Of a DNA stretch of 64,000 bases, positions 46,631-54,914 are shown piece by piece. Positions within the stretch are counted from its first letter, which is position 1, and every line of letters starts with the position of its first letter. The notes under the pieces are model-generated. The model saw only the letters and a program-made list of their open reading frames with translations. It did no database searches and had not been told where the DNA came from. Source of the stretch: Fusobacterium sp. JB019 (GTDB lineage: Bacteria > Fusobacteriota > Fusobacteriia > Fusobacteriales > Fusobacteriaceae); assembly GCA_030673965.1 (NCBI GenBank), contig JAUTCN010000011.1, forward strand, positions 1 through 64,000, in the 5' to 3' direction. A program made the translations under genes and the position numbers.

Positions 46631-47683
46631 ATGAATCATAGTTTTAATGTAGAGTTAGCAAGAGAATACGGAATAGAAGAAGCAATTCTTATAGAAAATA
46701 TTGCTTTTTGGTTAAGGAAGAATATGACTAATAATAAAAACTATATAGCTGGGAATTACTGGGTATATAATAGTTGTAAATCTTTTAATGAACTTTTTCC
46801 ATATATCAATCCTAAAAAAATTCAAAGGGTATTAGTTAAGTTAGAAAAATTAAATGTTATTAAATCAGGAAGTTTTAATAAAAGATCTTATGATAGAACA
46901 AAATGGTATACTATTGTGAGTATAAAAATAAAAAAACTTTATAATTTAATCACAAGTAATGATTTTACCTCAAAAGCCAATCTGTCCAATGGATATTCTC
47001 AAAATGACAAATGCAAGGAGACAAATTGTCAAATGGAGGAACCTAAAATGTCTAATGGAAGATCTCAATATGTCCAACCTATACCAGATATAAAACCAGT
47101 TAAAAAAACAAATATAAAAACTACTACTGTACAAGAAAGTAAATTAGATAGACCCTTAGATGAACAAAAGATAAAAGATAGTGGTGGTTATCTTGATTCT
47201 AGAAAAAAGGAAATAAGAGCAATTAAAGAAAAATTAAATGATTCTAATTTAAAGTTATTAACTTGTAAAAATATTATGAAGGTCATACTTACTAAAAAAA
47301 TAAGTTTTGAAAGATTTTTAGAAGTTTTCAATTTTGTAAAAATGAATAATAAATCTTCTGGTTTCATCGTTTCTGCTCTAAGGGATAATTATGTCCTAAA
47401 AACTGAGAGCAAATCTAAAGATTCTAATATAAGATCTAAGATTATTGATGATGAAATTATAGCTTCTAGAAAAAAATTAGATAAGGAAAGAAAAGAAATA
47501 GAAAAAGAACTAAATAGAAAAAAGGTCATGGATGATTATTTTAATTCCTTACCTAAAGAAAAGCAAAGAAATATAATGGAGGAAGCTTATACAAAGGCTA
47601 AGAAAGAATATGGATGTATATGGGAAGTTATGGGTAGAACTAAGGTTAAATACGAGATTTTAAAAATGCACCTTTTGCCTTAG
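46631..47683 (+). CDS. phage/plasmid-type replication initiator-like protein
   Basis: The 350-residue protein has an N-terminal winged-helix region (about residues 1-95: FNVELAREYGIEEAILIENI, then YWVYNSCKSFNELFPYINP and KKIQRVLVKLEKLNVI) like those of phage replisome organisers and plasmid Rep proteins. A polar linker and a very basic C-terminal half with a coiled coil (about 270-305) follow. No integrase, other phage gene or clear origin is beside it, so it looks like a solitary remnant or a minimal element between chromosomal operons. A GGAGG ribosome-binding site is present. Confidence 0.65.
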   Translation: MNHSFNVELAREYGIEEAILIENIAFWLRKNMTNNKNYIAGNYWVYNSCKSFNELFPYINPKKIQRVLVKLEKLNVIKSGSFNKRSYDRTKWYTIVSIKIKKLYNLITSNDFTSKANLSNGYSQNDKCKETNCQMEEPKMSNGRSQYVQPIPDIKPVKKTNIKTTTVQESKLDRPLDEQKIKDSGGYLDSRKKEIRAIKEKLNDSNLKLLTCKNIMKVILTKKISFERFLEVFNFVKMNNKSSGFIVSALRDNYVLKTESKSKDSNIRSKIIDDEIIASRKKLDKERKEIEKELNRKKVMDDYFNSLPKEKQRNIMEEAYTKAKKEYGCIWEVMGRTKVKYEILKMHLLP

Positions 47684-47701
47684 TAAGGGGCTAGGTGCAT
47701 T
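47665..47701 (-). terminator. probable terminator of the P-type ATPase gene
   Basis: AATGCACC (47665-47672) pairs with GGTGCATT (47694-47701), with a small inner stem. Read on the minus strand it ends in TTTTT. It overlaps the last codons of the convergent rep-like gene. Confidence 0.5.
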
Positions 47702-47729
47702 AGGATGTTCTTATTTTTAAAAATTAATA

Positions 47730-50333
47730 TTATTTTTTATCATATTTCATATATCTAGCAATTTGAATTATAATTGTAGGAATTAAAGCAAATAGATATA
47801 TAGATGTTAATTGCATTATATTAAGGTTAGCTACTTCAAATAATTTTCCAGCAGTATCATTTAAAAGTAAAAGATTTAAAAGGAAAGTTCCAATTAAGAA
47901 TGCATATACAGAAAACATATTAGATTTAATTTTTAAAGTAAGTAAACTATTTTTTCCTCTACAGTTAAATCCATGGAATAATCTAGCTAAACATAAAGTA
48001 GAAAAAGCCATTGTCATTCCAACTGAAGGGGAAGCTTTTAGACCTAAATGGAAACTAATCATAGTAAATATTCCAATTAGTCCTCCTTCTAAAAGTATTT
48101 TTAATGATAGGTTTTTAGTTAAAATAGGTTCATCTATATCCCTAGGCTTATCTTCTAAAACATTGTTTTTACTTGGTTCCATACCTATAGCAATAGCAGG
48201 TAAACTATCAGTTAAAAGATTTATAAATAAAAGATGAACTGGAGCAAAAGGCATTGGTAAATTAACAGTTGAAGCATATAATACCGCTAGTATTCCAGCC
48301 ATGTTTCCAGAAAGTAAAAATCTAATGGAATTTTTTATATTTGAATAGATATTTCTTCCAGTAGCAATGGCTTTAATAATTGTAGCAAAATTATCATCAG
48401 CTAAAATCATAGAAGCTGCATCTTTAGAAACTTCAGTTCCTGTTATTCCCATAGCAATTCCAATATCAGCCTTCTTTAAAGCAGGAGCATCATTAACTCC
48501 GTCTCCAGTCATAGCACAAATGTTTCCTTTACTTTGCCACATGGAAACAATTCTTATTTTATCTGCAGGAGAAACTCTAGCATACACAGAAATATCTTCA
48601 ATTTCTTTTGCAAATTCTTGATCAGATAAACTAGAAAGTTCAAGACCAGTTAAAGCTTTATCCCCTTCTTTAAAAATTCCAATTTCCTTTGCAATAGCAG
48701 ATGCGGTAATCTTGTGGTCCCCTGTTATCATAATAGGTTTTATTCCAGCTTTAATACAATCAGCAACAGCTTTTTTAGATTCTTTTCTAGGAGGATCAAT
48801 CATAGATATAAGTCCTAAGAAAATAAAATCTTTTTCATCTTCTAAATCAATAGAAGTTTTTGATTTTAAAATTTTATATCCAAAAGCTAAAACTCTAAGT
48901 CCATTATTTGATAAATCAAAATTTGTTTTTTCAATTAAGCTAATATCTTCAGGAGAGATTTCTTTTATTTTATCTTGAGAAAGTATAAACTTTGTTCTTG
49001 TCAAAAGAACATCTAAGGCTCCCTTTGTGATCATTATATTTTCATTATCAATATTACATAAGATACTCATTAATTTTCTATCTGAATCAAATGGAATTTC
49101 AGATAATCTAGGATATTTTTTTCTTAAATCAATTTCTTTTAAATTAAATTTCTTTGCAAGATTAGTTAATGCTGTTTCTGTAGGATCTCCGATTTCATTA
49201 TTAGTACTACTAATGGCATCACTACATAGGCAAGAAAATGTTAATAGTTTATTTTCACTTAAATTTTTAATATCAATAGTTTGATTTGTTTTTAAAGTGC
49301 TGTTAGTAAAAATATTTTTAGCAGTCATTTTATTTTGAGTTAATGTTCCTGTTTTATCAGAACAGATTATAGAGACAGATCCAAGTCCTTCAACAGCTTT
49401 TAATTTTTTTATAATGGCATTTTCCTTTGACATTTTTTGAGTTCCAATAGCAAGAACAATTGTTACTATAGAACTTAAAGCTTCAGGAATAGCAGCAACA
49501 GCTAGTGCAACAGCAAACAATAAAGAATCTAGCATGCTAGTTCCATGATAAATATTAATAGAAAAAACAAAGGCACAAAGGATTAAAATAGCTATTGAAA
49601 GATTTCTTCCAAATTTATCCAAAGATACTTGAAGTGGAGTTATTTTTTCTTCTGTTTGTTTTATTAATTTTGCTATTTTACCAATTTCAGTAGACATTCC
49701 AATGGAAGTTATTAAAATAGTACCTCTTCCATAAGTTACAAGACTTCCAGAAAAAACCATATTTTTTTGATCCCCAATGGATAAGTTTTCTTCTGTTAAA
49801 ACAGTATCTATTTTTTCGATACTTTCAGATTCTCCAGTTAGAGAACTTTCATTAACCATTAAAGAAGAACAATTAAGAACTCTTCCATCAGCAGGAACAA
49901 TATCTCCAGCTTCAAGAATAACAATATCTCCTACTACAACTTCTTTAGATGAAATTTCAAAAATCTCTTTATTTCTAATTACTTTAGCCTTTGGAGAAGA
50001 AAGATTCTTTAAGCTTTCTAAAGAAGCCTCAGCTTTTAAATGTTGAACTGTTCCTAAAATTGCATTCATGGTAATAACAACAAAAATAACAATAGAACTT
50101 TCAATATTTCCAGTAAATATAGATATAAATCCAGCTATGATTAAAACAATTACTAGAAAATCTTTAAATTGAGAAAGAAAAATGGCAAGAAAACTTTTAC
50201 TTTCTCTCTTTTCTAGTTCATTAATCCCGTATTTGTTTTTGCTTTCCTTAATTTCAGTTTGAGATAATCCATCTAGAGTGCTATTAAATTCACTTAGAAT
50301 ATTATCTTTTGTTTTTAAAAAATGTTTAGTCAT
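47730..50333 (-). CDS. P-type cation ATPase (Ca2+/Mn2+-type exporter, riboswitch-controlled)
   Basis: The 867-residue protein is a P2-type ATPase. It has an N-terminal cation-ATPase domain, the actuator motif LTGES, the phosphorylation motif DKTGTLT (Asp326), the hinge MTGDGVNDAPALKKADIG and about ten transmembrane helices with AIPEALSSI in M4 and NLLTDSLPA in M6. By sequence alone it would be called a Ca2+ ATPase. The leader carries a yybP-ykoY-type Mn2+ riboswitch, and related P-type ATPases under that RNA in Lactococcus (YoaB) and Streptococcus are tied to Mn2+ export, so Mn2+ efflux is likely here. Confidence 0.9.
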   Translation of the reverse strand: MTKHFLKTKDNILSEFNSTLDGLSQTEIKESKNKYGINELEKRESKSFLAIFLSQFKDFLVIVLIIAGFISIFTGNIESSIVIFVVITMNAILGTVQHLKAEASLESLKNLSSPKAKVIRNKEIFEISSKEVVVGDIVILEAGDIVPADGRVLNCSSLMVNESSLTGESESIEKIDTVLTEENLSIGDQKNMVFSGSLVTYGRGTILITSIGMSTEIGKIAKLIKQTEEKITPLQVSLDKFGRNLSIAILILCAFVFSINIYHGTSMLDSLLFAVALAVAAIPEALSSIVTIVLAIGTQKMSKENAIIKKLKAVEGLGSVSIICSDKTGTLTQNKMTAKNIFTNSTLKTNQTIDIKNLSENKLLTFSCLCSDAISSTNNEIGDPTETALTNLAKKFNLKEIDLRKKYPRLSEIPFDSDRKLMSILCNIDNENIMITKGALDVLLTRTKFILSQDKIKEISPEDISLIEKTNFDLSNNGLRVLAFGYKILKSKTSIDLEDEKDFIFLGLISMIDPPRKESKKAVADCIKAGIKPIMITGDHKITASAIAKEIGIFKEGDKALTGLELSSLSDQEFAKEIEDISVYARVSPADKIRIVSMWQSKGNICAMTGDGVNDAPALKKADIGIAMGITGTEVSKDAASMILADDNFATIIKAIATGRNIYSNIKNSIRFLLSGNMAGILAVLYASTVNLPMPFAPVHLLFINLLTDSLPAIAIGMEPSKNNVLEDKPRDIDEPILTKNLSLKILLEGGLIGIFTMISFHLGLKASPSVGMTMAFSTLCLARLFHGFNCRGKNSLLTLKIKSNMFSVYAFLIGTFLLNLLLLNDTAGKLFEVANLNIMQLTSIYLFALIPTIIIQIARYMKYDKK

Positions 50334-50349
50334 ATATCCTCCCTAAAAA

Positions 50350-50482
50350 TAAAAAAAGACTTTTAGTATAGCAAAAAAACTATACTAAAAGTCTCGTTAC
50401 TTACTTAACATAAGCTTATAGTACCAGATAAAATAATTATCGAGATTGTTGATACTATAATTAAACTACTCCCTTTTATTAC
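50350..50482 (-). promoter_or_regulatory. yybP-ykoY (Mn2+) riboswitch with overlapping terminator
   Basis: Read on the minus strand, the leader has the family's hallmark blocks in order: AAAAGGGAGTAG, then TATCAACAATC, then TCTGG, and finally GTAACGAGACTTTT. P1 forms between TAAAAG and CTTTTA. The 3' arm of P1 is also the first arm of a 14-bp perfect terminator stem (50358-50371 with 50380-50393), followed by seven T. Mn2+ binding would hold P1 and prevent termination, an ON switch. The assignment is by eye against the known consensus. Confidence 0.85.
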
Positions 50483-50488
50483 AGGTAA

Positions 50489-50517
50489 ATAATATTATAT
50501 TTTATATAATTTGTCAA
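50489..50517 (-). promoter_or_regulatory. promoter of the riboswitch-ATPase transcript
   Basis: On the minus strand, TTGACA (50512-50517) and TATTAT (50489-50494) are separated by 17 bp, so transcription would start near 50482, exactly at the 5' edge of the aptamer. Confidence 0.75.
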
Positions 50518-50519
50518 AC

Positions 50520-50744
50520 TTATTCTTTGTTATTATTTTCATGGATTTTTTTTAAAAATTCATTTCGAACTTTAAAAATAATAGCAAGTAAAATAAAATA
50601 ATGAATAAATTTAAATTTTTGCATTATTTCTGGAAAAAAATAATCTCCAATAACTAAAGTTAAAATCCAAATTAAAAGAATTACGATTAATAAAATTACA
50701 AATTTAAACCAAATTTTCCAAAAAGTATTATTGCTTTCAGTCAT
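50520..50744 (-). CDS. small membrane protein, function unknown
   Basis: The start chosen is ATG 50744 (MTESNNTFWKIWF), with GGAG just upstream; longer in-frame starts run into trpS. The 74-residue protein has two hydrophobic helices (about residues 11-33 and 45-59) and a charged tail. It lies 25 bases after trpS on the same strand, so it is probably cotranscribed. I do not recognise a family. Confidence 0.6.
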   Translation of the reverse strand: MTESNNTFWKIWFKFVILLIVILLIWILTLVIGDYFFPEIMQKFKFIHYFILLAIIFKVRNEFLKKIHENNNKE

Positions 50745-50769
50745 ATTTTTCTCCTTAAATAAATAATTA

Positions 50770-51759
50770 TTATTTATTATATACATTTCCCATAAGACCA
50801 ACTATTTTTTTAGCTTCTGTTAGTTTTTTTCTAGCTATTTCCCTAGCTTTTAAAGCACCTTTTCTAAGAACTTCTTCTACATATTCTGGATTTTTAACAA
50901 GTTCTTCTCTTCTTTCACGAGCATCTTTAAAATATTCTAAAATAGCTTCAAGTAATTCTTTTTTAGCATGTCCATAACCATATCCTCCAGCTTTAAATTT
51001 ATCTCTCATTTCTTGGTACTTTTCTTCAGTTACAAATAATTTATATAATTTAGAAACATTGTTATCAGGATCTTTAGGTTCTTCTAAAGGAGTCGAGTCA
51101 GTTACAATGGACATAACTTGTTTTTTAAGAACTTTTTTTGAGGCAAACATATTTATAGTATTACCATAAGATTTACTCATTTTTTGTCCATCTGTTCCTG
51201 GAACAATAGCAAGACTATCCATAATTAAAGGTTCAGGAAGTTTAAAGAAATCAACATTATATTGTTGATTAAATTTTGCTGCTAAATCTCTAGTCATTTC
51301 AAGATGTTGTTTTTGATCTTTACCAACTGGTACAATATCAGTATCATAAATTAAGATATCTGAAGCCATAAGAATAGGATAAGTAAGAAGTCCAGTATTT
51401 GGGAATAATCCTTTGGCAATTTTATCTTTATAAGAATGTCCTCTTTCCATAAGACCAACAGGTGTTATATTAGAAAGAAACCAAGATAATTCAATATGTT
51501 CTGGAACATCAGATTGTAAAAATAATGTTGATTTTTCAGGATCAAGACCAATTGCTAAATAATCTAAGATAATGTTTTTAGTACTTTCTCTTAGAACTTC
51601 TGGATTAGTAAGAGAAGTAAGAGCATGATAGTCAGCAATAAAATAAAAACCTTCGTATTTTCCTGAGTTTTGATTTTCTATAAATTGTTTCATAGCTCCA
51701 AAATAATTTCCAAGATGTAAAGTTCCACTTGGTTGTATTCCTGATAAACTTCTTTGCAT
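50770..51759 (-). CDS. trpS: tryptophanyl-tRNA synthetase
   Basis: The 329-residue class I synthetase has SGIQPSGTLHLGN (HIGH-type motif, residues 6-18), GLLTYPILMASDIL and VGKDQKQHLE in the catalytic core, and the KMSKS loop in DGQKMSKSYG near residue 195. It charges tRNA-Trp. The start ATG 51759 is clear from the N-terminal motif, yet the only good Shine-Dalgarno (AAAGGAGGGAG) ends about 35 bases upstream, with a small hairpin between. The 250-nt leader encodes a Trp-rich peptide and a terminator, indicating attenuation by charged tRNA-Trp. Confidence 0.97.
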   Translation of the reverse strand: MQRSLSGIQPSGTLHLGNYFGAMKQFIENQNSGKYEGFYFIADYHALTSLTNPEVLRESTKNIILDYLAIGLDPEKSTLFLQSDVPEHIELSWFLSNITPVGLMERGHSYKDKIAKGLFPNTGLLTYPILMASDILIYDTDIVPVGKDQKQHLEMTRDLAAKFNQQYNVDFFKLPEPLIMDSLAIVPGTDGQKMSKSYGNTINMFASKKVLKKQVMSIVTDSTPLEEPKDPDNNVSKLYKLFVTEEKYQEMRDKFKAGGYGYGHAKKELLEAILEYFKDARERREELVKNPEYVEEVLRKGALKAREIARKKLTEAKKIVGLMGNVYNK

Positions 51760-51829
51760 AAAATTTCGCTGTTAAAACTATATATTTTAACAACTCCCTC
51801 CTTTAAAAAATAAAATTGTTTTTTATAAT

Positions 51830-51856
51830 AAAAAAACCTGTGAATGTATCACAGGG
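51830..51856 (-). terminator. attenuator terminator in the trpS leader
   Basis: On the minus strand CCTGTGA (51849-51855) pairs with TCACAGG (51837-51843) and is followed by seven T. It lies about 80 bases downstream of the leader peptide and 70 bases before trpS, so it can stop transcription before the structural gene. Confidence 0.88.
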
Positions 51857-51935
51857 ACTAATGTCAATACTTGTAATACAAATTATTTTAGTGCTTATTA
51901 AAATAGACTTGTATTAAAAATTACAAATCTTAAAA

Positions 51936-51980
51936 TTAATTATTCCACCAACATAAAATTGTATTAACTAACTTATTCAT
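51936..51980 (-). CDS. trpS leader peptide with tandem Trp codons
   Basis: The ORF encodes MNKLVNTILCWWNN and stops. AGGAG lies 6 bases before its ATG, a proper initiation site. Two adjacent TGG codons occur in 14, though Trp is a rare residue. The arrangement of promoter, leader peptide, alternative AATACAA/TTGTATT pairings and terminator is the layout of trpL-type attenuation: ribosome stalling at scarce Trp-tRNA would prevent termination. No T-box signature is present. A leader peptide on trpS rather than on trp biosynthesis genes is unusual. Confidence 0.75.
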   Translation of the reverse strand: MNKLVNTILCWWNN

Positions 51981-52013
51981 AATTAACTCCTAAATCTAAA
52001 TTAAGATAAATAA

Positions 52014-52042
52014 AGTATATCATGATTTTTTTTTATAATCAA
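52014..52042 (-). promoter_or_regulatory. promoter of the trpS leader
   Basis: On the minus strand TTGATT (52037-52042) and TATACT (52014-52019) are separated by 17 bp. A start near 52007 gives the leader peptide a 27-nt 5' untranslated region. Confidence 0.75.
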
Positions 52043-52126
52043 GTTAAAAGTATTGGTTTTAAAAGATTAAAAATATTAAAAAAAGTATGCTATAATTGGT
52101 TTATAATGAAAAAGGAAGGAAAATTT

Positions 52127-53089
52127 ATGAGAGCAACAATAAAAGATATTGCTAATTTAGCTGGAGTATCAGGCTCAACTGTTTCAAGAGCTTTAGCTGA
52201 TGATTCTAGGATTAGTGATAAAACGAAAGAAAAAGTTCAAAAAATAGCAAAGGAATTAAATTATAAACCTAATATAATGGCAAGAGGCTTAGTAAGTAAA
52301 AGAAAAGGAATACTTGGAGTTGTTTTGCCTAAAGCAACCATGGAACTTTTTACAAGTCAATTTTTTATAGAAATTATGCAAGGAATAAGCAAAAGGGCAA
52401 AGGAAAATAATTATTATATTATGTTTGATTTTTGTAAGAGTGATAAAGAGGAATTTGTAAGTACTAAGAAGTTTGTAGAAAGTGGGTTAGTAGACGGAGT
52501 ATGTTTATTATCTTCTAGAGATGAGGATCAAAGTTTGGAATTTTTAAAAAGAAAAAAATTTCCCTTTGTAGTTATAGGGGAACCTATGGAAAAAAAAGAT
52601 ACTTTGTGGGTTGATAATAATAATTTAGAGGCAACTTATAATATTGTAAAAAAATATAAAAATGAAAAAGAGTTAATTTTTGTAGGTGGGAGCAAGCATT
52701 TAATTGTTACCAAAAATAGAGTAAATGGATTTAAAAAAGCATGCAAAGAATTTCATCTAAAGGGAGAAATTATTTTAGGAAATAATTTCTCAATTGAAGA
52801 AGGATATAGATTAGCTAAAAAAATAAAAATAAAAGAAAAATTGGAAAAAATAATAATTTCAGATGATCAATTATTAAAGGGTGTTTTAGAATATTTTGAA
52901 GAGGAACACATATCGAATGTTGAAATAATAAGTTTTAATAAATGTGATGTGAAAGAAGTTTGGAAAAAGAAAGTAAAGACAATAGATATTAAGGCGAGTA
53001 AACTTGGGAGTAAAGCTATTGAATTACTATTATATGGGATAGAAGAAAATATTAATGAAAAAAATGAAATGATAAATATAGAATTTTAG
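52127..53089 (+). CDS. LacI family transcriptional regulator, MalR-like
   Basis: The start chosen is ATG 52127 (MRATIKDIANLAGVS), after GGAAGG; longer in-frame starts add residues without homology to the family. The 320-residue protein has the N-terminal LacI HTH and hinge (ATIKDIANLAGVSGSTVSRA, then NYKPNIMARGL) and a periplasmic-binding-like sensor domain. A matching palindrome lies at 53188. It heads an alpha-glucoside operon, so it is probably a maltose-type repressor. An extended -10, TGCTATAAT, lies at 52088-52096. Confidence 0.9.
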   Translation: MRATIKDIANLAGVSGSTVSRALADDSRISDKTKEKVQKIAKELNYKPNIMARGLVSKRKGILGVVLPKATMELFTSQFFIEIMQGISKRAKENNYYIMFDFCKSDKEEFVSTKKFVESGLVDGVCLLSSRDEDQSLEFLKRKKFPFVVIGEPMEKKDTLWVDNNNLEATYNIVKKYKNEKELIFVGGSKHLIVTKNRVNGFKKACKEFHLKGEIILGNNFSIEEGYRLAKKIKIKEKLEKIIISDDQLLKGVLEYFEEEHISNVEIISFNKCDVKEVWKKKVKTIDIKASKLGSKAIELLLYGIEENINEKNEMINIEF

Positions 53090-53097
53090 GGGGATAA

Positions 53098-53130
53098 AAA
53101 AGTTGCGAATGTATATTTGTAACTTTTTTT
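53098..53130 (+). terminator. weak terminator after the LacI-type regulator
   Basis: AAAAAGTTGCGAAT and ATTTGTAACTTTTT form a stem with G-U pairs, followed by T. It separates the regulator from the catabolic genes. Confidence 0.6.
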
Positions 53131-53140
53131 GTTTTATATA

Positions 53141-53201
53141 TAGACAAGTCAAGGATAAAGTGATACAATAATTATCAAAAGAAGCTATGCAAACGATTGC
53201 A
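53141..53201 (+). promoter_or_regulatory. promoter and LacI/MalR-type operator of the alpha-glucoside operon
   Basis: TAGACA (53141-53146) and TACAAT (53164-53169) are separated by 17 bp. The palindrome TGCAAACGATTGCA (53188-53201) is centred about 18 bases after the expected start, a blocking position. It has the central CG and TGCAA arms typical of LacI-family sites such as those of MalR and CcpA. Confidence 0.78.
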
Positions 53202-53232
53202 CAAAAAAATGAAAGAGTTAAGGAGATAAATT

Positions 53233-54897
53233 ATGTGGTGGAAAGAATTAACAGGATATCAAATTTACCCTAGAAGTTTTAAAGACTCTAATGGAGATGG
53301 AATAGGAGATTTAGGAGGGGTTATAGAAAAATTAGATTACCTAAAAGAATTAGGGATTGATTTAATTTGGATATGTCCTTTTTATAAAAGTCCTAATGAT
53401 GATAATGGATATGATATTAGTGATTATCAAGATATTTCCAAAGAATTTGGAAATATGAAAGATGTAGATAAATTATTAGTAGAAACACATAAAAGAGGAA
53501 TAAAATTAATAATTGATTTAGTTATAAATCATACAAGTGATGAACATCCATGGTTTATTGAATCAAGAGAAAATAAGAATAATCCTAAAAGAGATTGGTA
53601 TATATGGAAAGAAGGCAAAAAAGGAAAAGAACCAAATAACTGGGAAAGTATATTTAAAGGTTCAGCTTGGGAATTAGATAAAAAAACTAAAGAATATTAT
53701 TTACATTTATTTTCAAAAAAACAACCAGATTTAAATTGGGAAAATAAAGAAATGAGACAAGCTATTTATAAAATGATTAATTGGTGGCTAGATAAGGGAA
53801 TCGATGGTTTTAGAGTAGATGCTATTAGTCACATAAAAAAAGAAGATGGATTTCCAGATATGCCTAATCCAAAAAAAGAAAAATATGTAGAATCTTTTGA
53901 TATGCATATGAATAGACCTGGAATTCAAAAATATTTAAAAGAATTAAAGAAAGAAACTTTTGATAAGTATAATATAGTTACAGTTGGAGAAGCTAACGGA
54001 GTAGAAGCAGATAATGCTTCTCAGTGGGTAGGAGAAAAAGATGGAAAATTTAATATGATATTTCAATTTGAGCATTTAAATCTTTGGGATTATGAAAAAG
54101 AACTTAAATTTTCTGCTAGAAATTACAAAAGAATTTTAAATAAATGGCAAGTAGCGTTGGATAAAGATGGTTGGAATGCTTTATTCATAGAAAATCATGA
54201 TATTACAAGAAGTGTATCTAGATGGGGAAATGATAATAAGTATTGGTTAGAATCGGCAAAATCTTTAGGGGTAGCTTATTTTTTACAAAAGGGAACACCT
54301 TTTATTTATCAAGGTCAAGAAATAGGAATGACTAATATAAAATTTAAAGATTTGACTGAGGTAAATGATATTAGAAGTAGAAATGAAGCTAGAGAAAAAT
54401 TAGAATCAGGAATTTCTATGGAAAAGGTTTTAGATTATCTAAATAATACTTCAAGAGATAATTCTAGAACACCTATGCAATGGAATAATAAAAAAAATGC
54501 TGGTTTTACAACTGGGAATCCATGGCTTAAAATAAATGAAAATTACAAAGAAATAAATGTTGAAAGTCAAATGAAAGATAAGGATTCAATATATAATTTT
54601 TATAAAGATTTAATAGAATTAAGAAAAAATTCAAAAACATTAATTTATGGAAAATTTAATTTAATTTTAAAAAATATAGAAGATGTTTTTGCATATTCTA
54701 GAATTTTAGAAGATGAAGAATATTTAATAATTTCTAATTTAAGTGAAAAAATAAAAAAAATAAAGATAAAAGAATATGAGGATAAAGATAAAGAATTGTT
54801 AGTAAGTAATTATAAGGAATCAGACCATTTTTTAGAAAGAATGGTATTAAAACCTTATGAATGTCTTGTATATAAAATAAATAGAAAAAATAAATAA
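53233..54897 (+). CDS. GH13 alpha-glucosidase (oligo-1,6-glucosidase/maltase type)
   Basis: The 554-residue enzyme has the GH13 catalytic triad Asp196 (GFRVDAI), Glu253 (VTVGEAN) and Asp323 (ENHD), plus GDGIGDLGGVIEKLDYL at the N-terminus, as in the oligo-1,6-glucosidase subfamily. It hydrolyses short alpha-glucosides in the cytoplasm (no signal peptide). Trehalose-6-phosphate hydrolases are close relatives, so the exact substrate needs care. It is the first catabolic gene after the operator, followed by the PTS, phosphatase-like and glucokinase genes. Confidence 0.88.
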   Translation: MWWKELTGYQIYPRSFKDSNGDGIGDLGGVIEKLDYLKELGIDLIWICPFYKSPNDDNGYDISDYQDISKEFGNMKDVDKLLVETHKRGIKLIIDLVINHTSDEHPWFIESRENKNNPKRDWYIWKEGKKGKEPNNWESIFKGSAWELDKKTKEYYLHLFSKKQPDLNWENKEMRQAIYKMINWWLDKGIDGFRVDAISHIKKEDGFPDMPNPKKEKYVESFDMHMNRPGIQKYLKELKKETFDKYNIVTVGEANGVEADNASQWVGEKDGKFNMIFQFEHLNLWDYEKELKFSARNYKRILNKWQVALDKDGWNALFIENHDITRSVSRWGNDNKYWLESAKSLGVAYFLQKGTPFIYQGQEIGMTNIKFKDLTEVNDIRSRNEAREKLESGISMEKVLDYLNNTSRDNSRTPMQWNNKKNAGFTTGNPWLKINENYKEINVESQMKDKDSIYNFYKDLIELRKNSKTLIYGKFNLILKNIEDVFAYSRILEDEEYLIISNLSEKIKKIKIKEYEDKDKELLVSNYKESDHFLERMVLKPYECLVYKINRKNK

Positions 54898-54914
54898 AAG
54901 AAGGGGAGAATAGT

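Noticed and set aside
51760-52007. T-box leader for trpS
   Set aside because: The AGGGTGG-type T-box sequence and the specifier-loop architecture are not present; a leader peptide with Trp codons fits better.
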